A stretch of 64,000 bases of DNA from Heloderma charlesbogerti. Lineage: Eukaryota > Chordata > Lepidosauria > Squamata > Helodermatidae. Where the stretch lies: positions 2,108,001 through 2,172,000 of the forward strand of contig JANEZZ010000520.1 of NCBI GenBank assembly GCA_026122225.1, read 5' to 3'. Below are positions 20,792 through 33,004 of the stretch, piece after piece (within the stretch, counting starts at the first letter, position 1; every line of letters starts with the position of its first letter). The translations under genes and the position numbers were made by a program. Below the pieces are notes generated by a model that searched no databases, was not told the DNA's origin, and worked only from the letters and a program-made list of their open reading frames with translations.

Positions 20792-21978
20792 AAAGTGTTC
20801 GTTGCCGAATTTAGGATTCTAGTTCCAGAAACAAACAATAAAGCGAAGAAATGATGTGACTTTGCATACGCAACAACAACATTGTAAACTCCTGGATGGA
20901 AATTAGCTAACACAAGCACAATGCTTGAGCACCATTAAATAGGGATTGGTGGAAACTTCAAAACAACGTTATATAGGGATTTATAGATATTTTCCTCATG
21001 AAGCTTGGTACTAGAGTAAGCTTCCAAAAAATAACTTTATTTCCATGAAAAAGGATGGCTTGTCAACACCTCCCAAACTGGAAAGCAACGTTGAGTTTTT
21101 GGAAGGGGAAAGTGGGTTGAGGCATGTGGCAGGTTTACACCATTATTTCGCCATCCCCCAGCATTAGGCTTTCTAACAGTAGCAGAAGCAACTCAGGTTT
21201 ACAAGGACAAGCTTGCAATGCCAAGTGGGAAGATACAAAGGGCTTCTACTGGGCCTCAAGATCAAAGCTAGCTCACGTACAAGCAAGATGATTCTCCCCC
21301 ATCATCAAGCCCAGTGCTGAGAAATAAAGTAGGAGCAGCAATTAGCAAGGTGTAAAATAAACAGCTTGCCACCTGCCTTAGCAGTCCCCTTCCCCCTTTC
21401 AAATAAGTCAAGGTCTTGGTGCCGCTTTCCAAATTGGCAATGGATATTACGTATGCATTTATTCTGCAGCTGTTCTTCATTGCATCCAACATAACAAGCT
21501 TACCCAAACTTTCATCTTCTTTTTTTTTTTATAGAGAGCAAAGTGTAAGCGCTGCATTTAATGAAATCAGGGGCATAAAACTAGCAAGTATAACTCCAAA
21601 ACTCATATTAGTGTAAAATCAAGAAATAATTATTGTATTTTCAAAACTCGGGAATCAATCATTGTTTGCTTCTTTCTTGCTCCCAGCAGTCCTAAGGGGC
21701 AAATCCAGGTGAAACCGAAAACCACCACATCTCTTCGTAGGACCCAGCTTAAATGTCTGCTAATCCTCCTCCCTTATTTCACTTTAAGATTCTGACCGTG
21801 ATGCAAACATCATGACTTCAACATCATCAGACGTCCCCCAGCTTAGCTCCCCAACCTGATTTTTGGAACATCTTGTCTGAATAAGAGATCTCGAGATCTT
21901 GAAAACTTGCATTTTGTGTGAAGTTTGAGCTGTCCTAATAAAGGTAATTCACCAATATGGATCCTCAATTTTTTTTCT
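20792..21978. other. Non-coding stretch
   Basis: No gene or repeat recognised beyond a T-run at about 21517-21530. Confidence 0.4.
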
Positions 21979-22587
21979 TAGGGCCCATCTACACAGAGAC
22001 ACTTTCTGAAGCAATTCCGGTTAAATCCAGATTTTCATGAAATCAGGTTTGCTCCTCCCGTGGCAAATACAGCCAGTAAAGCGGTGTATACATTTTTTTT
22101 TAAATCCCACTTTCACAGGGCAAACAGCACCTGAAACTGCAGTAGTTGGGGACTGGGTGGACGGAATCTCGCAAGGAGAACTGAACAACATCATCACCTG
22201 CATAGCTTTGGGGCAGTGAATGAGTGGAGGCTTGCTCCCTGCCTCTCTCCCATGCTCAGTGAAGTGCAAGAAAAGAGAATGGGTTACTTCTGAGTAGACA
22301 CGTTTAGCCAACACTTCTTGTATCCACCCTTCCATAACGCAACTTTCCCTTCCGCTTATCGGTGTTGTTCCCCCCAGCCTGCATCAAAGCCAACTGAGGT
22401 CATACAGACACCCAAACCGCACTAAAGCTGCCGCAACAAGAAAATCTGGTGCAAAACGACTTTGCAAAGAAATGGCTTTTCAGGCAGAAAAACATGCAGT
22501 TGATGTGGAGTGGGGGTTACATCATCTGCCATGATCATCTCTGAGGCACAGGAGAACTGGAGTAAATGCCCCGTGCAGACGGGGCCT
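21979..22587. repeat. Possible non-autonomous DNA transposon with GGGCCC(A)TCTACAC-type ends
   Basis: The left end TTAGGGCCCATCTACACAG and right end CGTGCAGACGGGGCCTTA are imperfect inverted repeats about 600 bases apart. The interior shows no coding capacity. The class is uncertain; the flanking TTA on both sides would also fit a 3-bp duplication. Confidence 0.4.
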
Positions 22588-25500
22588 TACAACTAATACG
22601 GCTACCTTTGCTTCAAGTTTTAACTGTAACATCTCCAGCCACACTCTCAGGCTCAACTTGCTCTACTTCCACCATACCCAACTTTGTTTCACTGAGACCA
22701 GAGAACAGCTTGGATCCCAAGTTGCTCTACAGCAAACAGAAGGGCTCCTTCCATTCATGGGGAGAATCCAATCCAGTGAAGTCTCCTGCTGGCAGAAGGT
22801 GTGGGAGGGAAGGCAATTTTTGTGGATTCCTCCTCCCTCCTGCAGGATTCCCATGCTGTTCTGGAGGGTCCCCCAACCCTCCAGAGCAGATTTTCAGGCA
22901 ACCCAGAGAAACTGTAAAAACCACCTTCCCCACCCCTTCCATCACCACCAGCACCCCATAAGCGGAATTCCGTCCACAGAAACATGAGATTCAAGCCACT
23001 CATTTTAAGAGATGTGAAAGTAAATATGACAGAGGCTTCATTGCACATCATAAGTAGACAGTTCTTAAACCACTACAGAAACCTGCAAATAGAGATCATA
23101 GTGGGATAAATGGTCACAACACAGGCAATATTGCCTCTATTACACTCTTTTTCAAAAAAGAAAAAAGAGCTATTGTCTGTCTCTAGCTTGAACTCCAGTG
23201 CCCTAAGACATAATAGGGGGAGGGGGCATGCCTGACTTGTTAGATTTTATTAATGCATTTACCAGTCTAGCAGTACAAGTTATTCACTCCATCCTCCTCC
23301 AGGTCACTCTTTTGTTCTCATTTTCTACCACTTAGACACTAAAAGGCAACAAAGAGCAAGATTCCTGCTCCACTATTAGTCTGAGGGGATGTCAAAGGGC
23401 TCCAGTTCTAGGCTTTTATGCTCCTGAAGCAGGGAGTGGGAATCGCTTGGAGGAAATGTCAGTAGTCACTGTCAGGAAAACACACACATGTTGGCCCTTT
23501 GCTTCCTAACTCAGTCAAACATGTCTGATGAGGAGGCGAAGGGTCAGGGAGCTGCTTGAGCTTCTCCCCACATGGGAGGCTACACTGCCGTACCACACAG
23601 TCTTGCAACCCTGGATATCGTCACAGAAAACCAAAGATGGAGCAGAAGGCACTGGCTTTAATAATAATCCCTCCCCTTTCTCAATATAATCTTTGGAGTC
23701 TCGTTCCATACCCTAAACTGTTCCTGCATCATCACAGTGCATGTTTAAGATTCACATTCTTCCTCCTGGCCCGTTTTCCCTCCCTTCCCACTCCCTGCTT
23801 CATTCAAGGGTCAGCAACAAGACAGAGAGCCAGATTTGTCCAGAATCAGATGACACAATCATCCAGCCCTCAAAGTCTTATAAAGATAGCCCCAAACTCT
23901 CAAATGGCATTCCTCCTCAAAGAGATAAGGCAGGAAGCAGCATATGTTGCGAAAGTACAAGGAACCAAAGGACTAGCTGTTCAAAATTAAGCAGGAGACC
24001 ATGTTGAACTTCGCTTCATCATTGCTCTTTTAGCACGAGTGTGTTGTGTCTCTCGACTTTTATCTGTAGCATATAGGCCAAAAAATAAAATCAAAGCACT
24101 CAGAGCTTTTCAGCTGTGGAAAAACACAAACATATGCCCTCTACTATCTGAGGAAATGCCAGAAAACAAAAGCATTCACACAAAACAATTCCATTCCCTT
24201 AACTGCCAGCAGAGGGGCCATACACACCAAGACACTGCTGCTTAGGGCTATTCCACATATTGAGGGACAGGGAATTGGTCCCAACTCCGTACTCCACCTG
24301 AACATTGTGGAAAATATATACTAGCCACCGCCATGTGCAAGAGCCCCAATACCTGTGTCAGCAGTTTTTTCTGCATGATCTCTGGTCAGTGAGGAAAAGG
24401 CACACGCTGCATCACATGCAGTGATGTGTCACTGTTTTTGTGCATGAAAACCAGAAATGGGAGCAAAAGCAAAAGCCACGCACTCATTAAAGAGGTAGAA
24501 GCATTTTACACTGCTGGTATGAACTGAAGCCGCATGTCATCCCTCTTCCTGCACACTATGCTATGCCACTTCCTTCACAGTTGAAGCCCACGCTGCGATA
24601 ATTTGGTTTGCTGGCAAAAAGCTGAGCACCCAAGGTCTAATCGCTAGCAGAAGGCTCTAGCCATGCCACACACACCCCTCCCATTTTCTCAGCATAAAAC
24701 GTATTGGCAGATATTGAAGCATTCAAATGCAGTAGCACAAATTTAAGGTTTATTCATTTAAAAAAACAAACATCCCGTGTTTGCTGTTCCAGAAGGTGTC
24801 CTGGAAATGCAAAGATCTAGCATGAAAGAGAAACGAATTGAGCAAGTGTTGCCAACATTGGAGATGCCAACAGTGTTGCAGCAGATCGGGGGGGGGGGGC
24901 GTGTGTCAAACTTATGTTTGACACCACTGCCAACCTTCTCTGCGGTGCATACCTGCAGGTGAGTTGGCTCTCTTCTCGGATCCATTCTCAGTTATCTCAA
25001 AATGATGAGATCAACAGTCCTGGGCAGTTGTCTCACGTGAAAAGAGAATGCGCCCTAGAACAACTGGGGGATGCTGGGAGGTGTAATCCAACAAATCCGA
25101 AGACCACCAGGATGGGGAAGGCTGCCCTAGAATATACCCCAGAATCCTTGGCCCTGCACAGAGGTTCACTGGCAGAGAAGTCACATATCGGAAAGACTTC
25201 TTCGGAGGTACCAAGTTGGAAAGCCTCTGCCAAGGTAGAAAGCCTATAATTGTTTCCCTGAAACTCCACCCGACAGCAGAAGCTACAAAATTAGAATGTC
25301 AGGGAAGAGAGAGCTGTCTCACCCCTTGACCCACCTCAAAAGATAGTTTATGAAAACAGCTTAAGGATTATTCAGCCACTTGAATCACTTAGCTGGTGGA
25401 ATCTCAGGAGTGAAGATGCCCTCACTGCCCTGCACACTGATGAGTGCTAAATGAGGAACTATAAAGGCATCTTTGAGCAGCTCAGTACAGGAATGGCTGG

Positions 25501-26615
25501 GTTGCTAAACAAGGGCTGCATAGGTCTCAGCTGACAGAAGAACTCCATGAGTTTTTCCTGAACAGTCAACTCCAACTTTGCCTAACAAAGCATTGTAAGC
25601 AGCCCTGGCCAAGCTGTCTAACCCCAACACATAATCAGGAAGAAGCATGTGCATAATGGAAGCATTTCAAGAAATCTCAACCCGCTGAGGACTTCAAATA
25701 ACAGATCAGGAATCAACTGATTTCAAGCAAACACAGATCTTAGTTTTGTCACATAAACCACAGACCTCAGCCTGCTCCAGTTCAATCCGATCCATAATAG
25801 TATCATCCATTTGTAACAGAGAATTATATTCCAACATAGTCACTGAATGTTAAGGTATCTAAAACATGTTGCATTGTCTGAGAGCAGCCCCAAAGTAACA
25901 AAGATCAGGGGATTATCGCTTCTTCAAGCAGCAAGAGAGGACAAGAAAATGTGAAACTACTGTGACTTATAATTCATAGAATTTGAGAGAATCCTGACAC
26001 TTGCAGAAGCAAAGCTGAATACATGAAACACAAATGCAGGGACAAGGAGGACCATTTGCTGGGGACAATCGGCAGATGTAGCAATGGTTAAATGCGCTCC
26101 TATTGGTCTTAGATGAGAAACAAACATGCACACTGCACTAGCCCCCAAGATAAGGCAACTTACAAGGGGTTGGATCCAAGATCTGCCTTCCATGAGAGGA
26201 ATGGGTCCACTCACCGAAGATCCCTCTGCCCAACCTTTGGGGATCTTCCCTCCGCCCCACCACAGCTCATCCCATTCGGCCAGCTCTTGTGACTGTGTAG
26301 CATTTTCATGTGAATGGAGGGGCTGCCGTAGGAAGAAGTCCACTTCTGTCAGTGGAGTTGACCCAGGATAAACCTGGATCCAACCCATATTAACTCAGCC
26401 CTGCCGGATCCCTTTGTACACACATCTAGAGCAAGAGCACAGTCATCGTTGACTATCCTTGAGACCTAAAGATCGCAAGACAGAGCAGCAAATACACTTT
26501 TCCCCCGCCCCACTGCCAAGGCACATAACACATCCTCATGCATTGCAACCATTCCCTTTCACATTTTATATGAGTCCTTACATTTCAAAGGACTGCAGAA
26601 ATTAGAGATGTGCAT
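22588..26615. other. Non-coding stretch of about 4 kb
   Basis: It contains a G-run at 24888-24898, a decayed palindromic MITE piece at about 25055-25125 (GATGCTGGGAGGTGTAATCC then CCAGGATGGGGAAGGCTG), and a possible TIR remnant (GAGATGTGCATCC) at 26605-26617. Short ORFs here have no recognisable motif or splice context. A host intron or intergenic DNA is likely. Confidence 0.45.
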
Positions 26616-26625
26616 CCAACCACAA
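26616..26625. other. BovB target site duplication (left), CCAACCACAA
   Basis: The 10-bp word recurs exactly at 29847-29856 on the other side of the BovB element, defining its boundaries. Confidence 0.8.
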
Positions 26626-26637
26626 TTTTGTTGTTGT

Positions 26638-28599
26638 TCAGTCGTTCAGTCGTGTCCGACTCTTCGTGACCCCATGGACCATAGCACGCCAGGCCTTCCT
26701 GTCGTGCGCTCTCTCCTGGAGCGTGCTCAAGTTCATATTCATTGCATCGGTGATGCTATCTAGCCATCTCATCCTCTGCCGTCCCCTTCTCCTTTTGCCT
26801 TCAGTCTTTCCCAGCATCAGGGTCTTTTCCAGAGAGTTTTCTCTTCGCATTAGGTGGCCAAAATATTGGAGCTTCAGCTTCAGGATCTGTCCTTCCAATG
26901 AGCACTCAGGGTTGATTTCCTTTAGGATGGACTGATTTGACCTCCTTGCAGTCCAGGGGACTCGTAAGAGTCTTCTCCAGCACCACAGTTCGAAAGCATC
27001 AATTCTTCGGCGCTCAGCCTTCCTTAGAGTCCAGCTCTCACAGCCATACATTACTACTGGGAAAACCATAGCTTTGATTAGACGGACCTTTGTCAGCAAG
27101 GTGATGTCTCTGCTTCTTACTATGCTGTCTAGGTTTGCCATAGCTTTCCTCCCAAGGAGCAAGTGTCTTTTAATTTCATGGCTACAGTCACCGTCTGCGG
27201 TGACCCTGGAGCCCAAGAAAGTAAAATCTGTCACTGCTTCCATTTCTTCCCCTTCTATATGACAGGAAGTGATGGGGCCAGATGCCATGATCTGAGTTTT
27301 TTTAATCTTGAGTTTCAAACCAGCTTTTGCACTCTCCTCTTTCACCCTCAACAAGAGGCTCTTTAGATCCTCTTCGCTTTCTGCCATTAGGGTGGTATCG
27401 TCTGCATATCGGAGGTTGTTGATAATTCTCCCAGCAATCTTAATTCCGACCTCTGATTCATCCAACCCGGCATTTCTCATGATGTACTCTGCATATAAGT
27501 TAAATAAGCAGGGTGACAATATGCAGCCTTGTCGTACTCCTTTCCCAATTTTGAACCACTCGGTTGTTCCATGTCTGGTTCTTACTGTTGCTTCTTGCCC
27601 CTCGTACAGGTTTCTCAGGAGACAGGTAAGGTGGTCTGGTATTCCCATCACTTTAAGAATTTGCCACAGTTTGTTGTGATCCACACCATCAAAGGCTTTA
27701 GCATAGTCAATGAAGCAGAAATAGATGTTTTTCTGGAATTCTCTTGCTTTCTCCATGATGCAGCGAATGTTGGCGATTTGATCTCCAGTTCCTCTGCCTC
27801 TTTGAAACCCAGCTTGTACTTCCAGTAGTTCTCGGTTCGCATACTGCTGAAGCCTAGCTTGTAGGATTTGGAGCATCACCTTGCTGGCATGTGAAATGAG
27901 CGCAATTGTGCGGTAGTTTGAACACTCTTTGGCGTTGCCCTTCTTTGGAATTGAAATGTAAACTGACCTTTTCCAGTCTTGCGGCCATTGTTGAGTGTTC
28001 CAAATTTGTTGGCCTATTGAATGCAGCACTTTAACAGCATCATCTTTTAGGATTTTAAATAGCTCAGCTGGAATACTGTCATCTCCGCTAGCTTTGTTGT
28101 TACTAATGCTTCCTAAGGCCCACTTGACTTCACTCTCGAGGATGTCCGGCTCAAGTTCAGTGACCGCACTATCATGGCTATCAGGGACATTCAGATCTTT
28201 CCTGTATAGTTCTTCTGTGTATTCTTGCCACCTCTTCTTAATCTCATCTGCTTCTGTTAGGTCCCTGCCTTCTTTGTCCTTTATCATGCCCGTCTTTGCA
28301 CAAAACGTTCCCTTGAGATCTCTGATTTTCTTGAAGAGATCTCTAGTCTTTCCCATTCTGTTGTTTTCCTCGATTTCCTTGCATTGTTCATTTAAGAAGG
28401 CCTTCTTGTCTCTCCTTGCTATTCTCTGGAACTCTGCATTCAGTTGGATATATCTTCCCCTTTCTCCCTTGCTTTTCGCTTCCCTTCTTGCCTCAGCTAC
28501 TTGTAAAGCCTCATCAGACAGCCACTTGGCTTTCTTGCATTTCTTTTTCTTTGGGATGGATTTCGTTACTGCCTCCTGAACAATGTTACGGACCTCCGT
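26638..28599 (-). pseudogene. BovB reverse transcriptase and C-terminal domain (open 654-codon segment)
   Basis: The frame is open from just after the second TAG to the natural TGA at 26638-26640. Counting from the ATG at 28356, the RT shows KKGNAKECSNYRTIALISHA near 138-157, FCFIDYAKAFD near 213-223, GVRQGCILSP at 273-282 and the catalytic YADD at 317-320. A cysteine and arginine-rich tail ends in THE GVTKSRTRLND segment. Only 12 bases separate the stop codon from the end of the element. If translation initiated internally, a complete RT domain could be made, but the linked endonuclease would be missing. Confidence 0.88.
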
Positions 28600-29667
28600 C
28601 TATAGTTCCTCAGGCGCTCTGTCTATCAGGTCTAATCCCTGAAATCTATTCCTCACCTCCACTGTATATTCATAAGGGATATGATGTAGGTCATACCTGA
28701 ATGGTTTAGTGGTTTTCCCTACGTTCTTCAATTTAAGCTGAAATTTTGCAACAAGCATCTCATGATCTGAGCCACAATCAGCTCCAGGTCTTGTTTTGAC
28801 TGACTGCATAGAGCTTCTCCATCTTTGGCTGCAAAGGACGTAATCAATCTGATTTCGATATTGACCATCTGGTGATGTCCATGTGTAGAGTCGTCTCTTG
28901 TGCTGTTGGAAAAGAGTGTTTGCTATGATCAGCGTGTTCTCTTGGCAAAACTCTATTAGCTTTTGTCCTGCTTCATTTTGTACACCAAGGCCATGCCTGC
29001 CTGTTATCCCGGTGATTTCATGACTTCCTACTTTAGCATTCCAATCCCCTATGATGAAGAGGACATCTTTTTTTGGTGTTAGTTCTAGAAGGTGTTGTAG
29101 GTCTTCATAGAACCGATCAACCTCAGCTTCTTCGGCATCAGTGGTTGGGGCATAGACTTGAATTACTGTGATGTTGAATGGTTTGCCTTGGATTCGTACT
29201 GAGATCATTCTATCATTTTTAAGATTGTACCCCAGTACTGCTTTTCCCACCCTTTTGTTGACTATGAGTGCTACTCCATTTCTTCTAAGGGATTCTTGCC
29301 CACAACAGTAGATATGATGGTCACCTGAATTAAATTCACGCATGCCTGTCTATTTTAGTTCACTGATTCCCAAGATGTCGATGTTCAATCTTGCCATCTC
29401 ATGTTTGACCACCTCCAGCTTACCTTGATGCATTGATCTGACATTCCAGGTTCCTAAACAATATTGTTCTTTACAGCATCGGATTTTCTTTGCACCACCA
29501 GACACATCCACAGCTGAGTGTCCTTTCGGCTTTGGCCCAGCCGCTTCACTCTTTCTGGCACTACTTGGAAATACCCTCTGCTCTTCCCCAGTAGTATATT
29601 GGACACCTTCCGACCTGAGGGGCTCATCTTCCGGTGTCATATCTTTTAGCTGTGTGATACGTTCCAT
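28600..29667 (-). pseudogene. BovB endonuclease domain with two premature TAG codons
   Basis: The N-terminal apurinic-like endonuclease. The segment 29667-29350 has CLGTWNVRSM and ends ISELK at a TAG. The segment 29343-28600 has GDWNAK at residues 99-104, QIDYVL at 165-170 and the catalytic GSDH at 191-194, then ends at a TAG. In an active element it nicks target DNA to prime reverse transcription. The frame on either side of both stops is the same, so the only damage seen is two point changes. Confidence 0.88.
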
Positions 29668-29856
29668 GGGGTTTTCTTGGCAAGAATACTAGAGTGGGTT
29701 GCCATTTCCTTCTGCAGTGGACCACATTTTGTCAGAACTCTCTGCCATGACCTGTCCGTCTTGGGTGGCCCTGCACGGCATAGCTTATGGCTTCACTGAG
29801 TTACGCAAGCCCCTTCGCCACAACAAGGCAGTGATCCATGAAGGGGCCAACCACAA

Positions 29857-30838
29857 CCACAATACAAGACCCCAATTACATAGAAAATGCTTCTATCTCA
29901 AATGAAGATACACAAAAGGACAACATATAAAATATATAATATATTCAGCCAAACAAGAATAGGCTATGGAATACCATTTCCACAAATAGTCTTTATCAAG
30001 TTTGTATGATTAATTTGAATTCCTTGAGTGAAACTTTTCTGCTGGAATCCTGTTGCTCTGTAAACAAGCTGCAGTCCTCCTACTGATCCTGTGGTACTTG
30101 TGATCCTCCAGCTGTAAAACCTCCACCAGAGTGTCACACAAATTTATATCATGCCAAGGCCACTAAGCCAATTTCTTCCTATTCTTGGCTCTTCCTAAGG
30201 TATCATCCATCCAAGGAAAGAATTTAGTTGATAGAACTTTTAGGAACTTAGATTGTTTACCTCAGAACAGGCCATATGCAACAAATCAGATGTTTAAAAA
30301 ATAAATAGTGTGTTTACTGAAATTATCATTATTTGTAGCAAAATTGCTCTAGAATGGTAGGGAGGTTTTTTTGCCTCCCTATCCACAATTAGCTGAGAAT
30401 AAGTCACCCTGAACTCAGTAGAACTTACTTCCAACTACATATAATCAGGCTATAACAGCACTAACATGGCTTCTGACAACTAATTAGTAAAAATGCGACC
30501 TAACTCAAGGTGTCATTGCTGCATTACAAGGTTACAATGTTCGGGGTCATTTTTCTGTCTTGATCAACATGAGCAAACCTATTTCTATAGTTTTGACTTA
30601 CAAACTTCGGAAGTGATCAGGGACTTAACAAAAGGACTGAATGCTCCATGATGACTCTAGACTTAGAATGTAATACCGGCAAGAGTTTGGAGGATATAGG
30701 TCAGAAAGACCTGAGTTCATATAGTACAGCAGTATCTAGGCCATAACACAAAATGATCTTTCAAGCAACCATCTGTAAGTTCCCATTCAGTTGCATTTTA
30801 GGGAGGGAAGCCAGGAGTTTTTGCAGTTTGAACTTGAC

Positions 30839-30870
<32 letters not shown>

Positions 30871-32147
30871 TGCACATGCTGTGAGCTGGCAGAAGGTAAA
30901 GCATCTTGGGATACAGTTGCTCTTTGGGAATCTGATGTAGGTTTAGCAGTCATGCCGTTTACTGTAGGAGTCCATTCATTTCCACAATGCTCTGTTTGTA
31001 TATTTGCAAACAAAATGATATTACAAAGACCCCGTAAGTGTCCGCTCTCTCTCATACACAAGGCAAATAAACCCTACAGCACAGCTCTCACCCAGGAAGT
31101 GGGGAGCATACAATACTCTTACAGAACAATCCCATAAGTGCCGCCTTGAAAGTAGTCTTACTATGCTCAACGGAACTTACTCCCCATTTAGTCTGTTTAG
31201 GATTGCAGCCTTAAACAATGTCTCCCTTTTTACACTCACTTCAAAAAACATATTAGATGACTATAATATTTTTAAGACAGATGCAGACCTGACAAAGTAT
31301 TACAGAATTACATTTAAGTGCAGAAAACCTTCAACAGGTGCAGGGGGAGAACGCAAGCATTTTTAGAAAGTCCTAGCACACCACAGTTGTTTCTGTGCTC
31401 AATAACAATTCAATTCCCTCTGTTCAGAGCTGACGACAATTACCGTCTTTGGGAATCAAAAAGGTGGTGGTGGTATGAGACTCTTATCTTCATTAGCACT
31501 TGAAGTCATAAAAATCGTATTTTAACTATCCTCATTGCTTCAATTGGGAGTGTGTACTCCTTCACAGTTCACACAGAGGTTCGTGTTTCTTCACATCAGG
31601 TCAATAATCCATGTTTTCAAAAAATAGCCATGAACGTCACATTAACATAAACTGTGCATTAAGGCACAATTATTTATACCAAGGGCAGTAATGGCTTGTA
31701 TCAGCTCTCGTGTCAGGGACATTAGAAACAAGCACTTTAAAAAAGAAAAGAAAGTCATACCATACTAACAGACAAAGTAATAAGGTCAGCCAAGAAGCAC
31801 CCTCTTTTTCTGATGCCGATACAAGTCTCACAACAAGAAAAATCCAATTCAAGAAAATTAGCTAACAACAGTATGGCAGAATGTGGCACCACAGAGTTCC
31901 AGTTTCTTATTTCATCAAAATGCTATTTAAGTCAATAGGACATAGGGTCACACAAGTGAACTGGAGACTGAAAAGGAATTCCAACAGGCGCATCTTCGTC
32001 TTGCAGGGCAAGACACACCGGACCTGCTGAAATTCCCTCTTCTTGAAGATGTGGGAGCCATGTGTCCTGCTTTGCTTTGATGATCCCAAGGATTGCATAC
32101 TTAGGCCTCTTGTTCTTTGGATGGAAAAGTAACACTCAACTCCTAAA
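29857..32147. other. Non-coding stretch with small repeats
   Basis: It holds a decayed family C piece at about 30397-30455, a GA microsatellite at 30839-30865, and a family C copy at 31124-31211 flanked by TTA on both sides. No coding exon is recognised. Confidence 0.45.
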
Positions 32148-32275
32148 AGCTAGTCTGGTGCAGTGATTAGAGTCTTGGAATCCAATATGGGAGAATCCCA
32201 CTGAGCTGTGAAGGTGATTGGGTGTCTCTGGACCAACAGACAATTCTCAGCTTCACCTGCCTCACGAGGTCTCAG
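32148..32275 (+). repeat. MIR-like tRNA-derived SINE fragment
   Basis: It begins with a tRNA-like head (AGTCTGGTGCAGTGATTAGAG, an A-box-like region). It then reads GAATCCCACTGAGCTGTGAAG and GTGATTGGGTGTCTCTGGACC, matching the core of MIR-like SINEs seen reversed at 36660-36905. Strongly decayed. Confidence 0.5.
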
Positions 32276-32670
32276 GTTCAAGCCCCAACAGCTTCCAGTT
32301 AATTAGTTCCAAGGAGTGGGGCCAGAAGGACCCCTGGCCTAAGACACTAAGGAGCCATAACCAAGAATGGGTAAAATGGACAGGACATGCTTCAAAACAC
32401 CTCCCGTTTTGATTTGCCCACTCCATCCTACCAACAGTCAACTTCTTCTGCTGCTCCCTCACTATGATCTCACTCTCCTACTGGCTACTGCCCAGTACAC
32501 AACTGTCATTTTCCAAGGGCCCCCAAAGTCAACTCTCCCACCTGGTGCAGTAGCAACACCTCCCAAAATCCCCTTCAGCAATATCTGTGAGGGGGACGAT
32601 CATTCTTGCCCTGTCTTCTTTCATATAAATAAGTGACTGTGAGGTAGCTGCTTACCACTATCCTAATAGG

Positions 32671-32808
32671 CCAGGGTGGGCAGAAGGTAGATCACCAGAT
32701 GTTTTGAACTTCAACTCCCAGAAGCCCCTGCCAGCATGGCCAATGGTCAGGAAATGCTGGGAGTTGATGTCCAAAACATCTGGAGATCTCCTTTCTGCCC
32801 ACCACTGC
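32671..32808. repeat. Palindromic MITE (ACTCCCAG/CTGGGAGT family)
   Basis: CAGGGTGGGCAGAAGG at the left and CCTTTCTGCCCACCACTG at the right are inverted copies, and AACTCCCAGAAG pairs with ATGCTGGGAGTT inside. The terminal CAGNGGTG-type ends resemble hAT elements. Confidence 0.75.
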
Positions 32809-32951
32809 AAAAAGCCAATGAGATAAGCTACCCAAGGCCACCTCCACCTACACTGGGTATACATCATACTCTTGAGCACACATGAGGTGTATAGTAGTGA
32901 TGGGGTTTTACCATAATCCCATCCTGTCTCATCCTTTTATGGTATTCTGCT

Positions 32952-33004
32952 GATTTTAAATGCAGGGAACCCATAACCACGATGGGTTTCCTGCATTTAA
33001 AACC
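32952..33004. repeat. Short inverted repeat, about 23-bp arms
   Basis: TTTTAAATGCAGGGAACCCAT and ATGGGTTTCCTGCATTTAAAA flank a 9-base loop. It is probably a small foldback element or hairpin. Confidence 0.7.

Larger units (their letters stand above)
26626..29846 (-). mobile_element. Full-length RTE-BovB LINE, nearly intact
   Basis: A 3,221-bp BovB element on the minus strand with a 10-bp duplication and a 3' end of AACAACAACAAAA, typical of RTE elements. The ORF runs in one frame from 29667 to the stop at 26638, about 1,010 codons. It has no frameshift and only two in-frame TAG codons (29350-29352 and 28600-28602). Each lies where the protein context (ELK*TG, PEEL*TEV) calls for tryptophan TGG. 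BovB is the classic horizontally transferred LINE shared by squamates and ruminants, with ticks suspected as vectors. The very low damage marks a recent insertion. Confidence 0.93.

Noticed and set aside
27308..28579. Long + strand ORFs (up to 194 codons)
   Set aside because: They lie antisense to the BovB reverse transcriptase and are shadows of it.
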